A stretch of 64,000 nucleotides of DNA from NCBI RefSeq assembly GCF_001292625.1, contig NZ_LAJH01000016.1:30205-94204 (forward strand). Direction: 5' to 3'. Every line of letters starts with the position of its first letter. Position 1 is the first letter of the stretch. The position numbers and the translations under genes were made by a program. Origin of the DNA: Shimia sp. SK013. Its GTDB lineage: Bacteria > Pseudomonadota > Alphaproteobacteria > Rhodobacterales > Rhodobacteraceae. This document shows, piece after piece, positions 36,168 through 44,709 of this stretch. The notes beneath the pieces are model-generated. The model did not search any database and had not been told where the DNA came from. It saw nothing but the letters and a program-made list of their open reading frames with translations.

Positions 36168-36281
36168 ACGTCCCTCCATACTTGTCCGGATCTCATGTCC
36201 AAAAGAACCAGACGCCCGAGGTTTCAAAATGACGAACTGGGGCCGTGCCGAAAGGCGCAGCCCCAGACAGTAAATTAGTGC

Positions 36282-36671
36282 TTAGACGCGACGGCGCTTC
36301 GGCGGACGACAGCCGTTGTGCGCGATCGGGGTCACATCACGGATCGAGGTGATGTTGAAGCCGACAGCAGCCAGAGCGCGCAGAGCCGATTCACGACCCG
36401 AACCGGGGCCCTGTACTTCGACTTCCAGCGTTTTGACGCCGTGATCCTGTGCTTTTTTGCCTGCATCTTCTGCAGCCATCTGAGCGGCATAAGGCGTCGA
36501 TTTACGCGAGCCTTTGAAACCCATGGTACCGGCAGACGACCAAGAGATCGCGTTGCCCTGTACGTCAGAGATCAGGATTTTTGTGTTGTTGAACGAGGAG
36601 TTCACGTGGGCTACGCCCGACGCAATATTCTTACGCTCTTTTTTCTTGGTACGAGTCTTTTCGCGTGCCAT
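36282..36671 (-). CDS. rpsK: 30S ribosomal protein S11
   Basis: This 129-residue S11 starts [19 protein letters not shown], with core [22 protein letters not shown] and C-terminal '[18 protein letters not shown]'. It forms part of the platform of the small subunit and lies 15 bases after rpsM. Confidence 0.98.
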   Translation of the reverse strand: MAREKTRTKKKERKNIASGVAHVNSSFNNTKILISDVQGNAISWSSAGTMGFKGSRKSTPYAAQMAAEDAGKKAQDHGVKTLEVEVQGPGSGRESALRALAAVGFNITSIRDVTPIAHNGCRPPKRRRV

Positions 36672-36686
36672 TGATCAAACCCTCCC

Positions 36687-37055
36687 TTATTTCTTCTTGC
36701 CAGCAATGGCCTTTGCAGGGCCTTTGCGTGTGCGAGCGTTGGTGTGTGTACGCTGACCGCGCACAGGAAGGTTGCGACGATGACGCAGACCGCGATAGCA
36801 GCCAAGGTCCATCAGACGCTTGATGTTCATCTGTGTCTCACGACGCAGGTCACCTTCAACGGTATAGGTCGCATCGATGTGCTCGCGGATGGCCAGAACT
36901 TCTGCATCGCTCAGTTCGTTTACACGACGAGTGACGTCAATTTTGACGCTTTCGCAGATTTCGGCAGCCGAAGTCGTGCCAATACCAGTGATATAAGTCA
37001 GGGCGATCGGGACCCGTTTGTGGGTCGGGATGTTTACGCCGGCAATACGTGCCAC
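36687..37055 (-). CDS. rpsM: 30S ribosomal protein S13
   Basis: This 122-residue S13 starts [19 protein letters not shown], with [15 protein letters not shown] and the C-terminal [19 protein letters not shown] tail that contacts tRNA. It is the first gene of the alpha unit here. It is separated from its normal upstream neighbour adk by 3.4 kb of unrelated genes and has its own promoter at 37215-37243. Confidence 0.98.
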   Translation of the reverse strand: MARIAGVNIPTHKRVPIALTYITGIGTTSAAEICESVKIDVTRRVNELSDAEVLAIREHIDATYTVEGDLRRETQMNIKRLMDLGCYRGLRHRRNLPVRGQRTHTNARTRKGPAKAIAGKKK

Positions 37056-37214
37056 GTGTCACTTTCCTTTTCGTTGCGGTTCCGTAGTTCCGGAACCTTT
37101 TTTCACAACGTAAGCCCGACGCTTTTGAGCGATCGGGCCTCAGCTGATTAGGTGGTCTTGCCAATGGGGGCGACCCACCAGCAAAGAATTTGATTCTCCG
37201 TTAAGAGATGGTGT

Positions 37215-37243
37215 GAATTACGAGGGTTTCTGGGGGGTGTCAA
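37215..37243 (-). promoter_or_regulatory. sigma-70 promoter of rpsM-rpsK-rpoA-rplQ
   Basis: On the minus strand TTGACA (37238-37243), a 17-base spacer and TAATTC (37215-37220) form a near-consensus promoter. Its leader of about 150 bases contains a GC-rich hairpin around 37105-37135. It restarts transcription of the alpha unit after the inserted block. Confidence 0.75.
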
Positions 37244-37276
37244 GTGGGGGAAGGGGTTACCCTCATACCAAAAAAC

Positions 37277-37963
37277 TCAGTAACACTGCACATTAGTCAG
37301 TTCCTTGTATAGCGGCCAATAAAACCGATAGATTGACGGGCAATGGCTTTCCCACAATAGCACGTCACGACGTTGGCCCACGAAGTCAAATGCCTTACGC
37401 CATTCGACTTCGTCGCCTTTTCTGACAACTCGCGCGGCTCCTGTTTTATCCAGCCAAATAAACAGAAGTTCAAAATCCGAACCATCCTCACCAGACCCGC
37501 CCCGCGTATACGCGCGCATGAAAAGCAAAACGGTCTCTTCACTTAGAGCCAAAACCATTGGCTTGCGTTTGGTATCCAGGTGAATGGGGTGGTCATCCAG
37601 CTCATAGTGGACGACAACTCCTCCCCTTTCTAACGATATGACTTCGCGCTGCAGTTCCCTCTTAAATGCCGGATTTATGCGCAAAACCTGAACTTTGATG
37701 CGCTCCATTGAAGACTGGTGATCAACACTTTGAGCACTCGAAAAATGAGGGTCGCGATACGGATACCCAAAAATTGTAGGTCCAGATGTAACCAGTTGTC
37801 TGGGCAACATGTACCTATCAACCGGCACCGTTAGCGGTATTCGCCCACCAGAAAAGTGTTCCATTGCGCCTGTTGTCGTTTTGTAACTCGTGAGCGCAGG
37901 CCACTTTGCTATTGCAAAGAGCAAGATGGGAACAAGAAAAAGGAGAAAAAACAGTTTCTTCAT
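37277..37963 (-). CDS. membrane-anchored protein of unknown function
   Basis: This 228-residue protein has one N-terminal hydrophobic segment (LFFLLFLVPILLFAIAKW) that may be a signal anchor, and a soluble periplasmic part. I recognise no family. The segment PRQLVTSGPTIFGYPYRDPHF is closely matched by PRQFVVKGPTFLGSYYRDPHF in the broken gene at 39294-39979. The rest aligns with that gene's second reading frame too, so the two are tandem paralogues. The gene lies between rpsM and adk on the ribosomal strand. No good ribosome site is visible before ATG 37963. Confidence 0.6.
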   Translation of the reverse strand: MKKLFFLLFLVPILLFAIAKWPALTSYKTTTGAMEHFSGGRIPLTVPVDRYMLPRQLVTSGPTIFGYPYRDPHFSSAQSVDHQSSMERIKVQVLRINPAFKRELQREVISLERGGVVVHYELDDHPIHLDTKRKPMVLALSEETVLLFMRAYTRGGSGEDGSDFELLFIWLDKTGAARVVRKGDEVEWRKAFDFVGQRRDVLLWESHCPSIYRFYWPLYKELTNVQCY

Positions 37964-38071
37964 TGTCTGAAACAGGGTCCGTTGTGCTGTGACGAAACCT
38001 GTGAAGGCGCGGTCGACGATGAGAGTGCTGACACAACAAACGCCTTGCTCACCGCTCCACTTTCCCCTCTG

Positions 38072-38440
38072 TCAGCCTTTGAATTCAAGTGAACCGTCCC
38101 AAAGCATCCGGCGGTCCTCCGAGCTTTCATTAAACTGCCATCCAATCATCGCGCCGATCCTTGTGGTCGGATCAAAAGCCAACCAGGAAAACAAAAAGAA
38201 CAGCGCCGCGACAAGAAGACGACCCCTGTGGGCACCGCGATAACAGAGGACCCCGATCAGCGCGCAGAGAACCGGAACCAACCACTTCGCCACAAACCAA
38301 ATCAGGCTCACCTCGCCAGTGTTTGCAACGCTGACACTACAGATCAGCAGCCAAATGGCGTGGAGACACAGGCAGTAAAACGCGGCAATAAGCACCGCTT
38401 TTTGGTTTGACGAAATGGCTCTCGCCCATGTCAGCGTCAT
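38072..38440 (-). CDS. small integral membrane protein of unknown function
   Basis: The 122 residues contain three hydrophobic segments: AVLIAAFYCLCLHAIWLLI, FVAKWLVPVLCALIGVLCY and RLLVAALFFLFSWLAF. I recognise no family. Its ATG overlaps the stop of the upstream gene (ATGA), so the two are translationally coupled and probably act together. Confidence 0.55.
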   Translation of the reverse strand: MTLTWARAISSNQKAVLIAAFYCLCLHAIWLLICSVSVANTGEVSLIWFVAKWLVPVLCALIGVLCYRGAHRGRLLVAALFFLFSWLAFDPTTRIGAMIGWQFNESSEDRRMLWDGSLEFKG

Positions 38441-38868
38441 TCTTCGACCGCCACCGCAACGAAACCTTCTGACCGAAGCGCTTCCAAAACCCTCTCCACA
38501 AATGCCTCATGCCGCGCGGGGCTGGCTGGATGCGTCCAAATTTCCGTAGTTTCGCCGGTCGAAAGCTTCAAACGCTTATGCCTGCCAGTGGCCGGGGCAT
38601 CCTTCAACGTCACCTCCCCGCCCATCGACCAACAGCTGTCCATGCTGTTCGGACATTCACGCGGATGTGCTTGAAACTCATCCATCCGGTTCAGCGCCCC
38701 GTACACGTCGGCTGAAGAAACATTCACGTCTACCCGAGAGATTTCGACCTCGGTTGTGAAATAAGTGGTGAACATGATCACGCGCGAGGCCGCGTAAAGA
38801 AACAGCGGTGTCCCAACGAGCAATACTACCAAAAACACGACCCCGGCTTTTTCAAGAGGGTCCTTCAT
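38437..38868 (-). CDS. membrane-anchored small protein of unknown function
   Basis: This 143-residue protein has one hydrophobic segment near the N-terminus (VVFLVVLLVGTPLFLYAASRV) and a soluble C-terminal part. That part contains several cysteines (HPRECPNSMDSCWSMGGE). The start at ATG 38868 (MKDPLEKAG) follows GGGGAT; the in-frame upstream extension is Arg-rich and unlikely. It overlaps the next membrane protein gene by 4 bases. No family recognised. Confidence 0.55.
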   Translation of the reverse strand: MKDPLEKAGVVFLVVLLVGTPLFLYAASRVIMFTTYFTTEVEISRVDVNVSSADVYGALNRMDEFQAHPRECPNSMDSCWSMGGEVTLKDAPATGRHKRLKLSTGETTEIWTHPASPARHEAFVERVLEALRSEGFVAVAVEE

Positions 38869-38994
38869 AACGCATCCCCGATAGCCAAAAAAACCGTCGC
38901 AGGAGCGTGGACACCCAAACACGAGACGAAACCAATTGGACCTTGCACCGCCATTTCCGGCTTTCGCCCGCGTCCGAAGGCGCTTTCTGCGCAC

Positions 38995-39243
38995 TCACTC
39001 AAAATAAAGCCCGCCTAGCATCACCCTGCAAAAAACTTTGACCTGCTGCAGATCGAGGGTTTCATGAAACTTGTCATACGTGGTCAGATAGGCACCCACG
39101 GCTTCGATATAGGCCGACGCCTCGGGGTACTCTACGTCCAGATCGCGCTGCGCCAACTTCGAAATGCGAAGCGACAAGTCTTCCGCCTCTCTCAACGACG
39201 AAATCCGGTCTATCTCATTCATTAACGAGTCACAGCTATCCAC
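38995..39243 (-). CDS. small acidic protein of unknown function
   Basis: The reading frame gives about 82 residues with an amphipathic helical pattern (LMNEIDRISSLREAEDLSLR and then ASAYIEAVGAYLTTYDKF). I prefer the GTG at 39243 because AGAAGGGG lies 7 bases upstream; an ATG at 39222 is an alternative. Its size and its place among other unknown small genes would fit an immunity- or adaptor-type protein, but nothing in the sequence proves this. Confidence 0.4.
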   Translation of the reverse strand: MDSCDSLMNEIDRISSLREAEDLSLRISKLAQRDLDVEYPEASAYIEAVGAYLTTYDKFHETLDLQQVKVFCRVMLGGLYFE

Positions 39244-39293
39244 GTCATCGCCCCTTCTAAAGTTCGCAGGCTGTTGTTGAACGCATGGCATTT

Positions 39294-39979
39294 CTATGGT
39301 GTTTCACAAGACACCCCAAGCACCCGCCAATACGCCTCGCGAACCGACTGATGCACATTCGCACACTGTTCGCGCCAGTATTTGTGGTGTCTTCCAGAAC
39401 GGATAGCCGAAACGGTTTTCTCACCAGTGGCGTTAATCAAATCCACTTCATGCACGACATGTCCGCCATCAAGACGCAGCTCCAAAACTATGGGAACATA
39501 GTCCCAAGAGCTGTTTGTGGGATCCGACAACAAGGGCTGCATAAAAACCCACACCCGATCTTGCCCATGTGAGAGAATAATCGGTGGTGATACCAGAGAC
39601 AGATCAACCAGAAACGGGTCAACATCAAAGGTCCGCACGTCGCTACCAATTTTAAGGACACAACTTCGCGTTCCAAACCCACATCGAACGCTTGATTGAC
39701 CTTCAGGGTTTGTACAGCAAGCAGCCCACCGTTTAGACGCGTTTCTTGGAATCCCGTGACGCGAAAGTGTGGGTCCCGGTAATACGAGCCCAAAAAAGTC
39801 GGTCCCTTCACCACAAACTGACGGGGGATTGGATACCATTGAAGACCGACCTCAATTTCCGGCGGCGTTCGACCCTCCTTTGTCAGGCGCGTCGAGTTCG
39901 ACGAGATCGACAGATAGTCCCGATAAATGAATAGGGTCAGCAATACGACAATGCTCCCTAAAACCACTTTGCGAGTCAT
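39294..39979 (-). pseudogene. frameshifted paralogue of the 37277-37963 gene
   Basis: The 5' part (from ATG 39979, TRKVVLGSIVVLLTLFIYRD) has a membrane anchor and the shared PRQFVVKGPTFLGSYYRDPHF segment. It then leaves the family frame after EREVVSLK, near 39655. The rest of the family continues in the -1 frame (IGSDVRTFDVDPFLVDLSL to REAYWRVLGV), ending at 39294. The break falls at an AAAA run, so a one-base indel or a sequencing error could explain it. A programmed -1 shift at C_TTA_AAA is a remote alternative. The intact copy lies 1.3 kb away. Confidence 0.65.
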
Positions 39980-40039
39980 GCAATTTTCCATTTCGCAAGT
40001 CGGTTTCCGAACCTAACAAGTGAGAGACATGTGCCCATT

Positions 40040-40411
40040 CTACACGCTTCCAAAATTCAATCTCTCAAGGTGAACTTGATAGCTTGCTGGCGCCGCCAAA
40101 ATCATAGTCCGTCGTAGATCATCATCGATCTCTACACCGTCAATAAAGCTCTCAACGAAGTAACACTGGCTCCCCGGGTCACGATACAGTTCTTCCCTGA
40201 ACCGCTCCAGAAACGTCCGTCTGGCGGGGCCGTCGAGCGAAGTTTGAAGGAAACGTCCCAAAGCCTCATGGCCAATTGTAAAAGCCCGATCCGCCAAAAC
40301 ACCCTCGTAACCGTCCAAATGTGAACAAGCCACGTCGATCTGCTCGGCACTCATAAACCCTTCTCGGATCAGCAAAGCTGCGAAGAATTCGAATGTTTCG
40401 CTTTCACCCAC
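40040..40411 (-). CDS. small soluble protein of unknown function
   Basis: About 123 residues rich in helix-like patterns (ETFEFFAALLIREGFMSAEQ, then LERFREELYRDPGSQCYFVE). I recognise no family. An open frame continues up to 40459, but that part runs through the adk terminator. I therefore prefer the GTG at 40411; ATG 40354, with GAGAAGG before it, is a second choice. It stands alone between the adk terminator and the frameshifted gene. Confidence 0.45.
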   Translation of the reverse strand: MGESETFEFFAALLIREGFMSAEQIDVACSHLDGYEGVLADRAFTIGHEALGRFLQTSLDGPARRTFLERFREELYRDPGSQCYFVESFIDGVEIDDDLRRTMILAAPASYQVHLERLNFGSV

Positions 40412-40432
40412 ACTCTGGCCCCCAAACAAAAA

Positions 40433-40454
40433 CGGAGCGCCCCAAGGCGCTCCG
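40433..40454 (-). terminator. terminator after adk
   Basis: CGGAGCGCC / GGCGCTCCG, a perfect 9-base stem with loop CCAA, lies 30 bases after the adk stop and is followed by TTTTTGTTTG on the minus strand. It ends the rplO-secY-adk unit. Confidence 0.88.
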
Positions 40455-40483
40455 CTCAATACATCCAGAAGATGAGTGTCAGG

Positions 40484-41059
40484 TCAACCCAACACGCCCG
40501 CAATCGAGGCCTCAACCTCATCCATCGACGCAAGACCGTCAATCGAGGTCAGATCACCTTTGGCGTGGTAATACCCAATCAGCGGCGACGTCTGCTTGTA
40601 ATACGCCATCAGGCGCACTTTCAGGCTTTCGGCGTTGTCGTCCGCACGGGCTGTGCCGCCTGCGGCAACCGCTTCTGCGGCGCGACCAACGATGCGGTCC
40701 ACAAGAACCTCGTCGTTCACCTGCATCTCGATCACAGCGTCCAGCGTCTCGCCGCAGTCCTCAAGCAGGGCCGCCAGAGCGTCGGCCTGTGCCAACGTGC
40801 GCGGGAAGCCGTCAAAGATAAAGCCGCCCTTCTTGTCGCCCTCAAGCTGCTCACGGATCAGGCCGATCACGATCTCGTCGGTCACTAGCTCGCCACGGTC
40901 CATAACCTCGGCCACGCGCTTGCCCATCTCTGTGCCAGATGTCTTCGCGGCGCGCAGCATGTCACCGGTAGACAGCTGGATCATGTCACGTTTTTCAACG
41001 AGACGACCAGCCTGTGTGCCTTTACCGGCACCAGGTGGGCCAAGCAGGATAATATTCAT
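40484..41059 (-). CDS. adk: adenylate kinase (short form)
   Basis: This 191-residue adenylate kinase has the P-loop [12 protein letters not shown] at residue 5, [14 protein letters not shown] in the core and a short LID region ([19 protein letters not shown]). It lacks the zinc-type LID of the long form. It balances AMP, ADP and ATP. The ATG overlaps the secY stop by 4 bases, so translation is coupled. Confidence 0.97.
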   Translation of the reverse strand: MNIILLGPPGAGKGTQAGRLVEKRDMIQLSTGDMLRAAKTSGTEMGKRVAEVMDRGELVTDEIVIGLIREQLEGDKKGGFIFDGFPRTLAQADALAALLEDCGETLDAVIEMQVNDEVLVDRIVGRAAEAVAAGGTARADDNAESLKVRLMAYYKQTSPLIGYYHAKGDLTSIDGLASMDEVEASIAGVLG

Positions 41060-42420
41060 CGACGAGCAGCTCCCTTGCGTGCGCCGCGCTTTTTACCTTT
41101 GCCGCGCAGCTGCGATTTTTCGATCAGCCCTTCGTATTGATGGGCCAGCAGATGGCTCTGGGCTTGCTGGATGGTGTCCATAGTCACCGACACAACAATC
41201 AGAACCGACGTGCCGCCAAAGTAGAAGGGAATCGAGAACTGGCCACGCAGAATTTCAGGAAGGAGACAAACTGCCGCAAGGTAAGCGGCGCCAAGCACCA
41301 GCACGCGGTTAACCACGTACTCCAGATACTCAGCAGTGCGCTTGCCTGGACGAATGCCCGGAACAAAGCCGTTCTGATTCTTCAGGTTGTCCGCAACCTC
41401 ATCAGGTTTGAAGCTGACGTTGAAGGTGTAGAAATAGGCGAAGAACACGATCATCGCAGCAAAGAACAACAGATAGAGCGGCTGACCGGGGCCGAAGTAG
41501 GCCAACAGCGTCGACATTATCGGGCCAGTCTGGCTGCCGGAGAAGGTCGAAATTGTGGTCGGCAACAGCAACAGAGAGCTGGCGAAGATCGCCGGAATAA
41601 CGCCTGCCGGGTTCACTTTGACCGGCAAGTGGCTGGACCCACCGTCATAGACTTTCATGCCAACCTGACGGCGTGGATACTGAATATGGATCTTACGCAG
41701 GGCGCGTTCCATAAAGACCACAAAGGCAATCGTCGCGATGACCATTATAATCACGCCAACAATCACAAAACCGCTGATCGCGCCGGTGGTGCCCTGATAG
41801 AAGAACTGCGCCATCGCAGCAGGCAGTTCGGCAATGATGCCAACAAAGATGATCAGCGAAATACCGTTGCCCAGACCACGCGCGGTGATCTGCTCACCCA
41901 GCCACATCAGGAACATCGTGCCGCCAACCAGCGTCACCATACAGCTAAAGCGGAAGAACAGGCCAGGATCGGTGACCAGATCGCCAGCTTCGAGGCTGAC
42001 GGCGAGGCCGTAGGACTGCAGAATCGCCAGACCCACCGTGCCGAAGCGCGTGTACTGGTTCATCTTCTTGCGGCCCTGCTCGCCTTCTTTCTTGAGTTGC
42101 TCAAGATAAGGCACCATGGAGCCCAGAAGCTGCACGATAATGCTGGCCGAAATGTATGGCATGATGCCCAGAGCAAAGATGCCCATACGTCCCAGCGCGC
42201 CGCCGGTGAACATCGAAAGGATGCCGCCAATGCCCTGTGCCGCGCTCTCCATGAACTCACGAAGCGCGATACCGTCAATGCCGGGCACCGGAATCCATGT
42301 GCCGAGGCGATAAACGATCAAAAGCGCCAGCGTGTACAGGATGCGGTTGCGCAGGTCGGTGGCTTTTCCAAGTGCGGCCCAGCTTGTGTTGGCCGCCATT
42401 TGCTCTGCTGCAGATACCAT
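41056..42420 (-). CDS. secY: protein translocase channel subunit SecY
   Basis: The 454 residues have the ten membrane helices of SecY. Motifs include '[19 protein letters not shown]' near the start, '[20 protein letters not shown]', and '[22 protein letters not shown]' with [15 protein letters not shown] near the C-terminal third. With SecE and SecG it forms the Sec pore. A strong hairpin lies between rplO and secY. Confidence 0.98.
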   Translation of the reverse strand: MVSAAEQMAANTSWAALGKATDLRNRILYTLALLIVYRLGTWIPVPGIDGIALREFMESAAQGIGGILSMFTGGALGRMGIFALGIMPYISASIIVQLLGSMVPYLEQLKKEGEQGRKKMNQYTRFGTVGLAILQSYGLAVSLEAGDLVTDPGLFFRFSCMVTLVGGTMFLMWLGEQITARGLGNGISLIIFVGIIAELPAAMAQFFYQGTTGAISGFVIVGVIIMVIATIAFVVFMERALRKIHIQYPRRQVGMKVYDGGSSHLPVKVNPAGVIPAIFASSLLLLPTTISTFSGSQTGPIMSTLLAYFGPGQPLYLLFFAAMIVFFAYFYTFNVSFKPDEVADNLKNQNGFVPGIRPGKRTAEYLEYVVNRVLVLGAAYLAAVCLLPEILRGQFSIPFYFGGTSVLIVVSVTMDTIQQAQSHLLAHQYEGLIEKSQLRGKGKKRGARKGAARR

Positions 42421-42440
42421 TAGGATCTCTCTGTGACTAA

Positions 42441-42477
42441 AAACGCCGCCAAAACCGTTTTCCGGTTTGGCGGCGTT
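42441..42477 (-). terminator. strong hairpin between rplO and secY
   Basis: AAACGCCGCCAAAACC / GGTTTGGCGGCGTTT forms a long stem with one bulge, followed by TTTTTAGTC on the minus strand, 21 bases before the secY ATG. It has full terminator character, yet no promoter can fit between it and secY. It may therefore act as an attenuator. Confidence 0.7.
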
Positions 42478-42527
42478 TGGAAAACTTGGAAGTTTATGTA
42501 AGCGGGTATTCGCCCGCTCACAACCTC

Positions 42528-43001
42528 TTATTCAGCCGCTGGCGCGGATTTGACCGTCAGAGAGCCGCCTGCTTTTTCCACAGCGTCCACAGCTGCCTTG
42601 GAAGCACCGGTCACTTCGATGGTCAATTTGGCGGAAACTTCGCCTTTTGCCAGAACACGGATGCCGTCTTTTTTGCGACGGACCAGACCGGAAGCAATCA
42701 GCGCGTCCTCGGTGATCGCAGCTTTGGCGTCCAGTTTTTTCTCGTCGACGAATTTCTGGATCAGACCCAGGTTTACAACGGCAAATGCCTTGCGGTTCGG
42801 CTTGTTGAAGCCGCGCTTAGGCAGACGTTGGTACAAAGGCATCTGACCGCCCTCATAACCGTTGATAGCCACACCCGAACGGGATTTTTGACCTTTGATA
42901 CCACGGCCACCCATCTTACCTTTACCGGAACCGGGACCACGGCCAACGCGCATACGTTTCTTGGTTGCGCCTTCATTATCGTGAAGTTCGTGCAGTTTCA
43001 T
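42528..43001 (-). CDS. rplO: 50S ribosomal protein L15
   Basis: This 157-residue L15 starts [20 protein letters not shown], followed by the Gly-rich [20 protein letters not shown] and the C-terminal '[25 protein letters not shown]'. The ATG at 43001 follows AAGGAGAAG. Its normal upstream neighbour rpmD lies 1.5 kb away, beyond three inserted genes, and it has its own promoter at 43098-43126. Confidence 0.98.
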   Translation of the reverse strand: MKLHELHDNEGATKKRMRVGRGPGSGKGKMGGRGIKGQKSRSGVAINGYEGGQMPLYQRLPKRGFNKPNRKAFAVVNLGLIQKFVDEKKLDAKAAITEDALIASGLVRRKKDGIRVLAKGEVSAKLTIEVTGASKAAVDAVEKAGGSLTVKSAPAAE

Positions 43002-43097
43002 TTCGCTTCTCCTTGCCGGAACTGACCCACGAAGCGTAGTCGGGTCAAACACGGCTTTTCTTGGTTTTGATTCTATGGTCAGAATGACCACTGGGCG

Positions 43098-43126
43098 CGT
43101 ATAGACGGGTTGGCGCAAAGGTTCAA
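43098..43126 (-). promoter_or_regulatory. sigma-70 promoter of rplO-secY-adk
   Basis: On the minus strand TTGAAC (43121-43126), a 17-base spacer and TATACG (43098-43103) lie about 97 bases before the rplO ATG. It would restart transcription after the inserted SUKH and DUF1127 genes. Confidence 0.65.
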
Positions 43127-43192
43127 GCGTTGAGAGGTAATCAGAACCGAGGCGTCAATGACCTGAAAAAGGCTACACACTCGAGGAAACCC

Positions 43193-43696
43193 ATGTCAGC
43201 GCTCCAAGTCTTTGCAGACAGGTGGTCCGTTCCCAACTACCCACCGGAGAAAGTGTTCCGGCCAGAACTTGTCGGTCTGGAAGCCGAGATTGGTGTTCGT
43301 CTACCAGAAGACGACCTCCAACAAGTGCTATCCACCGGTTTGCCGCGACCAACAACCGACCTCTGGGATTGGGTCGACAAACGTTCCTTCTGGAACCGGC
43401 TCAGCGAGCGAACGGGGTGGAAAGTTCTGCTCTTGTTTGCGACAGAGGTGCCACATATCTCCGACTTCTTTTCACCACCAGAAGTCCTTCAGGCCCTCAA
43501 TTGGCGCGGTCGGGGAATGCCTGACCGCCTTGTCCCATTTGCCAACGATAGCCTAGGAAACCTGATTTGCTTTAGCTACCCAGACATCTCTAACGGTGAA
43601 CCCACAATGCCGTCTGTAGTGATCTGGGATCACGAATTCGGACAGGTTGAAGCCTTAGCAGAAAACTTCACAGAATTTTTGAGGCTTTATCTTTAG
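43193..43696 (+). CDS. SUKH (SMI1/KNR4) family protein, probable orphan immunity protein
   Basis: This 167-residue protein is on the strand opposite to the ribosomal genes. The layout is that of the SUKH fold: an N-terminal 'VGLEAEIGVRLPEDDLQQVL', a middle LVPFANDSLGNLICFSYPD and a late VIWDHE. It ends with an FTEFLRLYL helix. SUKH proteins commonly protect against polymorphic toxins, and no toxin gene is next to it. The start at ATG 43193 follows AGGAAA; the in-frame upstream codons from 43130 are not needed. It lies in the joint between rplO and rpmD. Confidence 0.78.
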   Translation: MSALQVFADRWSVPNYPPEKVFRPELVGLEAEIGVRLPEDDLQQVLSTGLPRPTTDLWDWVDKRSFWNRLSERTGWKVLLLFATEVPHISDFFSPPEVLQALNWRGRGMPDRLVPFANDSLGNLICFSYPDISNGEPTMPSVVIWDHEFGQVEALAENFTEFLRLYL

Positions 43697-43714
43697 GCAT
43701 CCAAAACAAAAAAA

Positions 43715-43735
43715 CGCCCCCGCAAAGCGGAGGCG
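43715..43735 (-). terminator. terminator after the first DUF1127 gene
   Basis: CGCCCCCGC / GCGGAGGCG with loop AAA lies 25 bases after the DUF1127 stop and is followed by a TTTTTTTG run on the minus strand. It could also end the convergent SUKH gene. Confidence 0.8.
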
Positions 43736-43760
43736 CTGAGCATTCGTCAACCTGAGTGGC

Positions 43761-43976
43761 TCAGCCGCGCATAGCGGCGTCTCGTGCCACGTCATGGATG
43801 TTGTAGCGCGACACGCCAATGTCATCCAACTCGCGGTCGGTCATGCTGTTAAGCTGACGCACAGTTGCGTTGTGTTTGATCCGTACGAGGCAGGCATTCT
43901 TGTTGGATTGCCATAGCTCGATAAAGCGGGCCATCAGGGATGGTGTCGTACGTACTGTCTGGTCGATAAGTGCCAT
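43761..43976 (-). CDS. DUF1127 (YjiS-like) small protein
   Basis: This 71-residue protein has the DUF1127 core 'ATVRQLNSMTDRELDDIGVSRYNI' at its C-terminal half. Small DUF1127 proteins of alphaproteobacteria are often stress-responsive, and some bind RNA to influence phosphate or RNA turnover. The ATG at 43976 follows AAGGACAC. A second DUF1127 gene lies 104 bases upstream, so they are probably tandem duplicates. Confidence 0.85.
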   Translation of the reverse strand: MALIDQTVRTTPSLMARFIELWQSNKNACLVRIKHNATVRQLNSMTDRELDDIGVSRYNIHDVARDAAMRG

Positions 43977-44080
43977 TGTCGTGTCCTTGTTTTTCTCTTG
44001 CTCGACCCTGCACGCCCCCCTTGGAACGGCAAAGCCTCAAGCAACTGCCTGAGGCTTTGTTGCGGTGTTGGTCGAATGTC

Positions 44081-44290
44081 TTAGATTGCGCTCTGACGAG
44101 CGACGGTGATGATTTCGCTTCGGGCCAGACCGATGTCTGACAGTTCGTAATCAGTCAGTGTCGACAATTCGCGAACGGTCTTCTTGAAAGCTTTGGCGCG
44201 TGCGCGATTGATACGGAAATCTTCGATAGCGTGCTGGATGTGGCCAACGAAATCGACGGGTTCAATATGAAGTGCGGGAACATGTTGCAT
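44081..44290 (-). CDS. DUF1127 (YjiS-like) small protein
   Basis: This 69-residue protein has the core 'KTVRELSTLTDYELSDIGLARSEI', clearly homologous to its neighbour at 43761. The N-terminal 30 residues differ. An AT-rich 160-base gap upstream may hold its promoter. Like the neighbour, it occupies the joint between rpmD and rplO. Confidence 0.85.
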   Translation of the reverse strand: MQHVPALHIEPVDFVGHIQHAIEDFRINRARAKAFKKTVRELSTLTDYELSDIGLARSEIITVARQSAI

Positions 44291-44452
44291 TTTCTAAATC
44301 CTATAAGCTCCGGTGCGCCACTCCGGGCCAAGCGCGTTTGTTTAAATCATGCAGGTCAAATAAGCTGACTAATTAAGCAAACAACGTCTAAAACTGCATC
44401 TCCGTTATGCAGTTTATGCATGGGGCGCTTTGTGTGCGTGCAGCCCAACGAA

Positions 44453-44480
44453 AAACGCCCCCGCAAATGCGAGGGCGTTT
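44453..44480 (-). terminator. terminator after rpmD
   Basis: AAACGCCC-CCGCA / TGCGA-GGGCGTTT lies 29 bases after the rpmD stop and is followed by TTTTTCG on the minus strand. It ends the rpmC-rpmD unit at a point where the operon would normally run on into rplO. Confidence 0.87.
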
Positions 44481-44508
44481 CCCAATGTCTTCAAAGCGTT
44501 ACCGCTTA

Positions 44509-44697
44509 TTAGTCGCGCTCTTCGATGATCTCAACCAGATGCGAAATCTTGTTGACCATGCCGCGGACAGAAGGTGTATCTTCCAGCTCACGGGTGCGGT
44601 TCATCTTGTTCAGGCCCAGGCCCACGAGTGTGGCGCGCTGGTCTGCGGGGCGACGGATCGGGGAGCCGATCTGTTTTACAACGATGGTTTTAGCCAT
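44509..44697 (-). CDS. rpmD: 50S ribosomal protein L30
   Basis: This 62-residue L30 starts [20 protein letters not shown], followed by [20 protein letters not shown] and [12 protein letters not shown]. It follows rpsE by 12 bases and is the last gene before a terminator. Confidence 0.97.
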   Translation of the reverse strand: MAKTIVVKQIGSPIRRPADQRATLVGLGLNKMNRTRELEDTPSVRGMVNKISHLVEIIEERD

Positions 44698-44709
44698 AAC
44701 TCAGTCTCC

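Noticed and set aside
35034..36278. Open frame of 414 codons on the plus strand opposite rpoA
   Set aside because: Shadow of rpoA with no ribosome site and no known domain.
41137..42423. Open frame of 428 codons on the plus strand opposite secY
   Set aside because: secY is certain by motif and position; the antisense frame is His/Asn/Arg-rich without family features.
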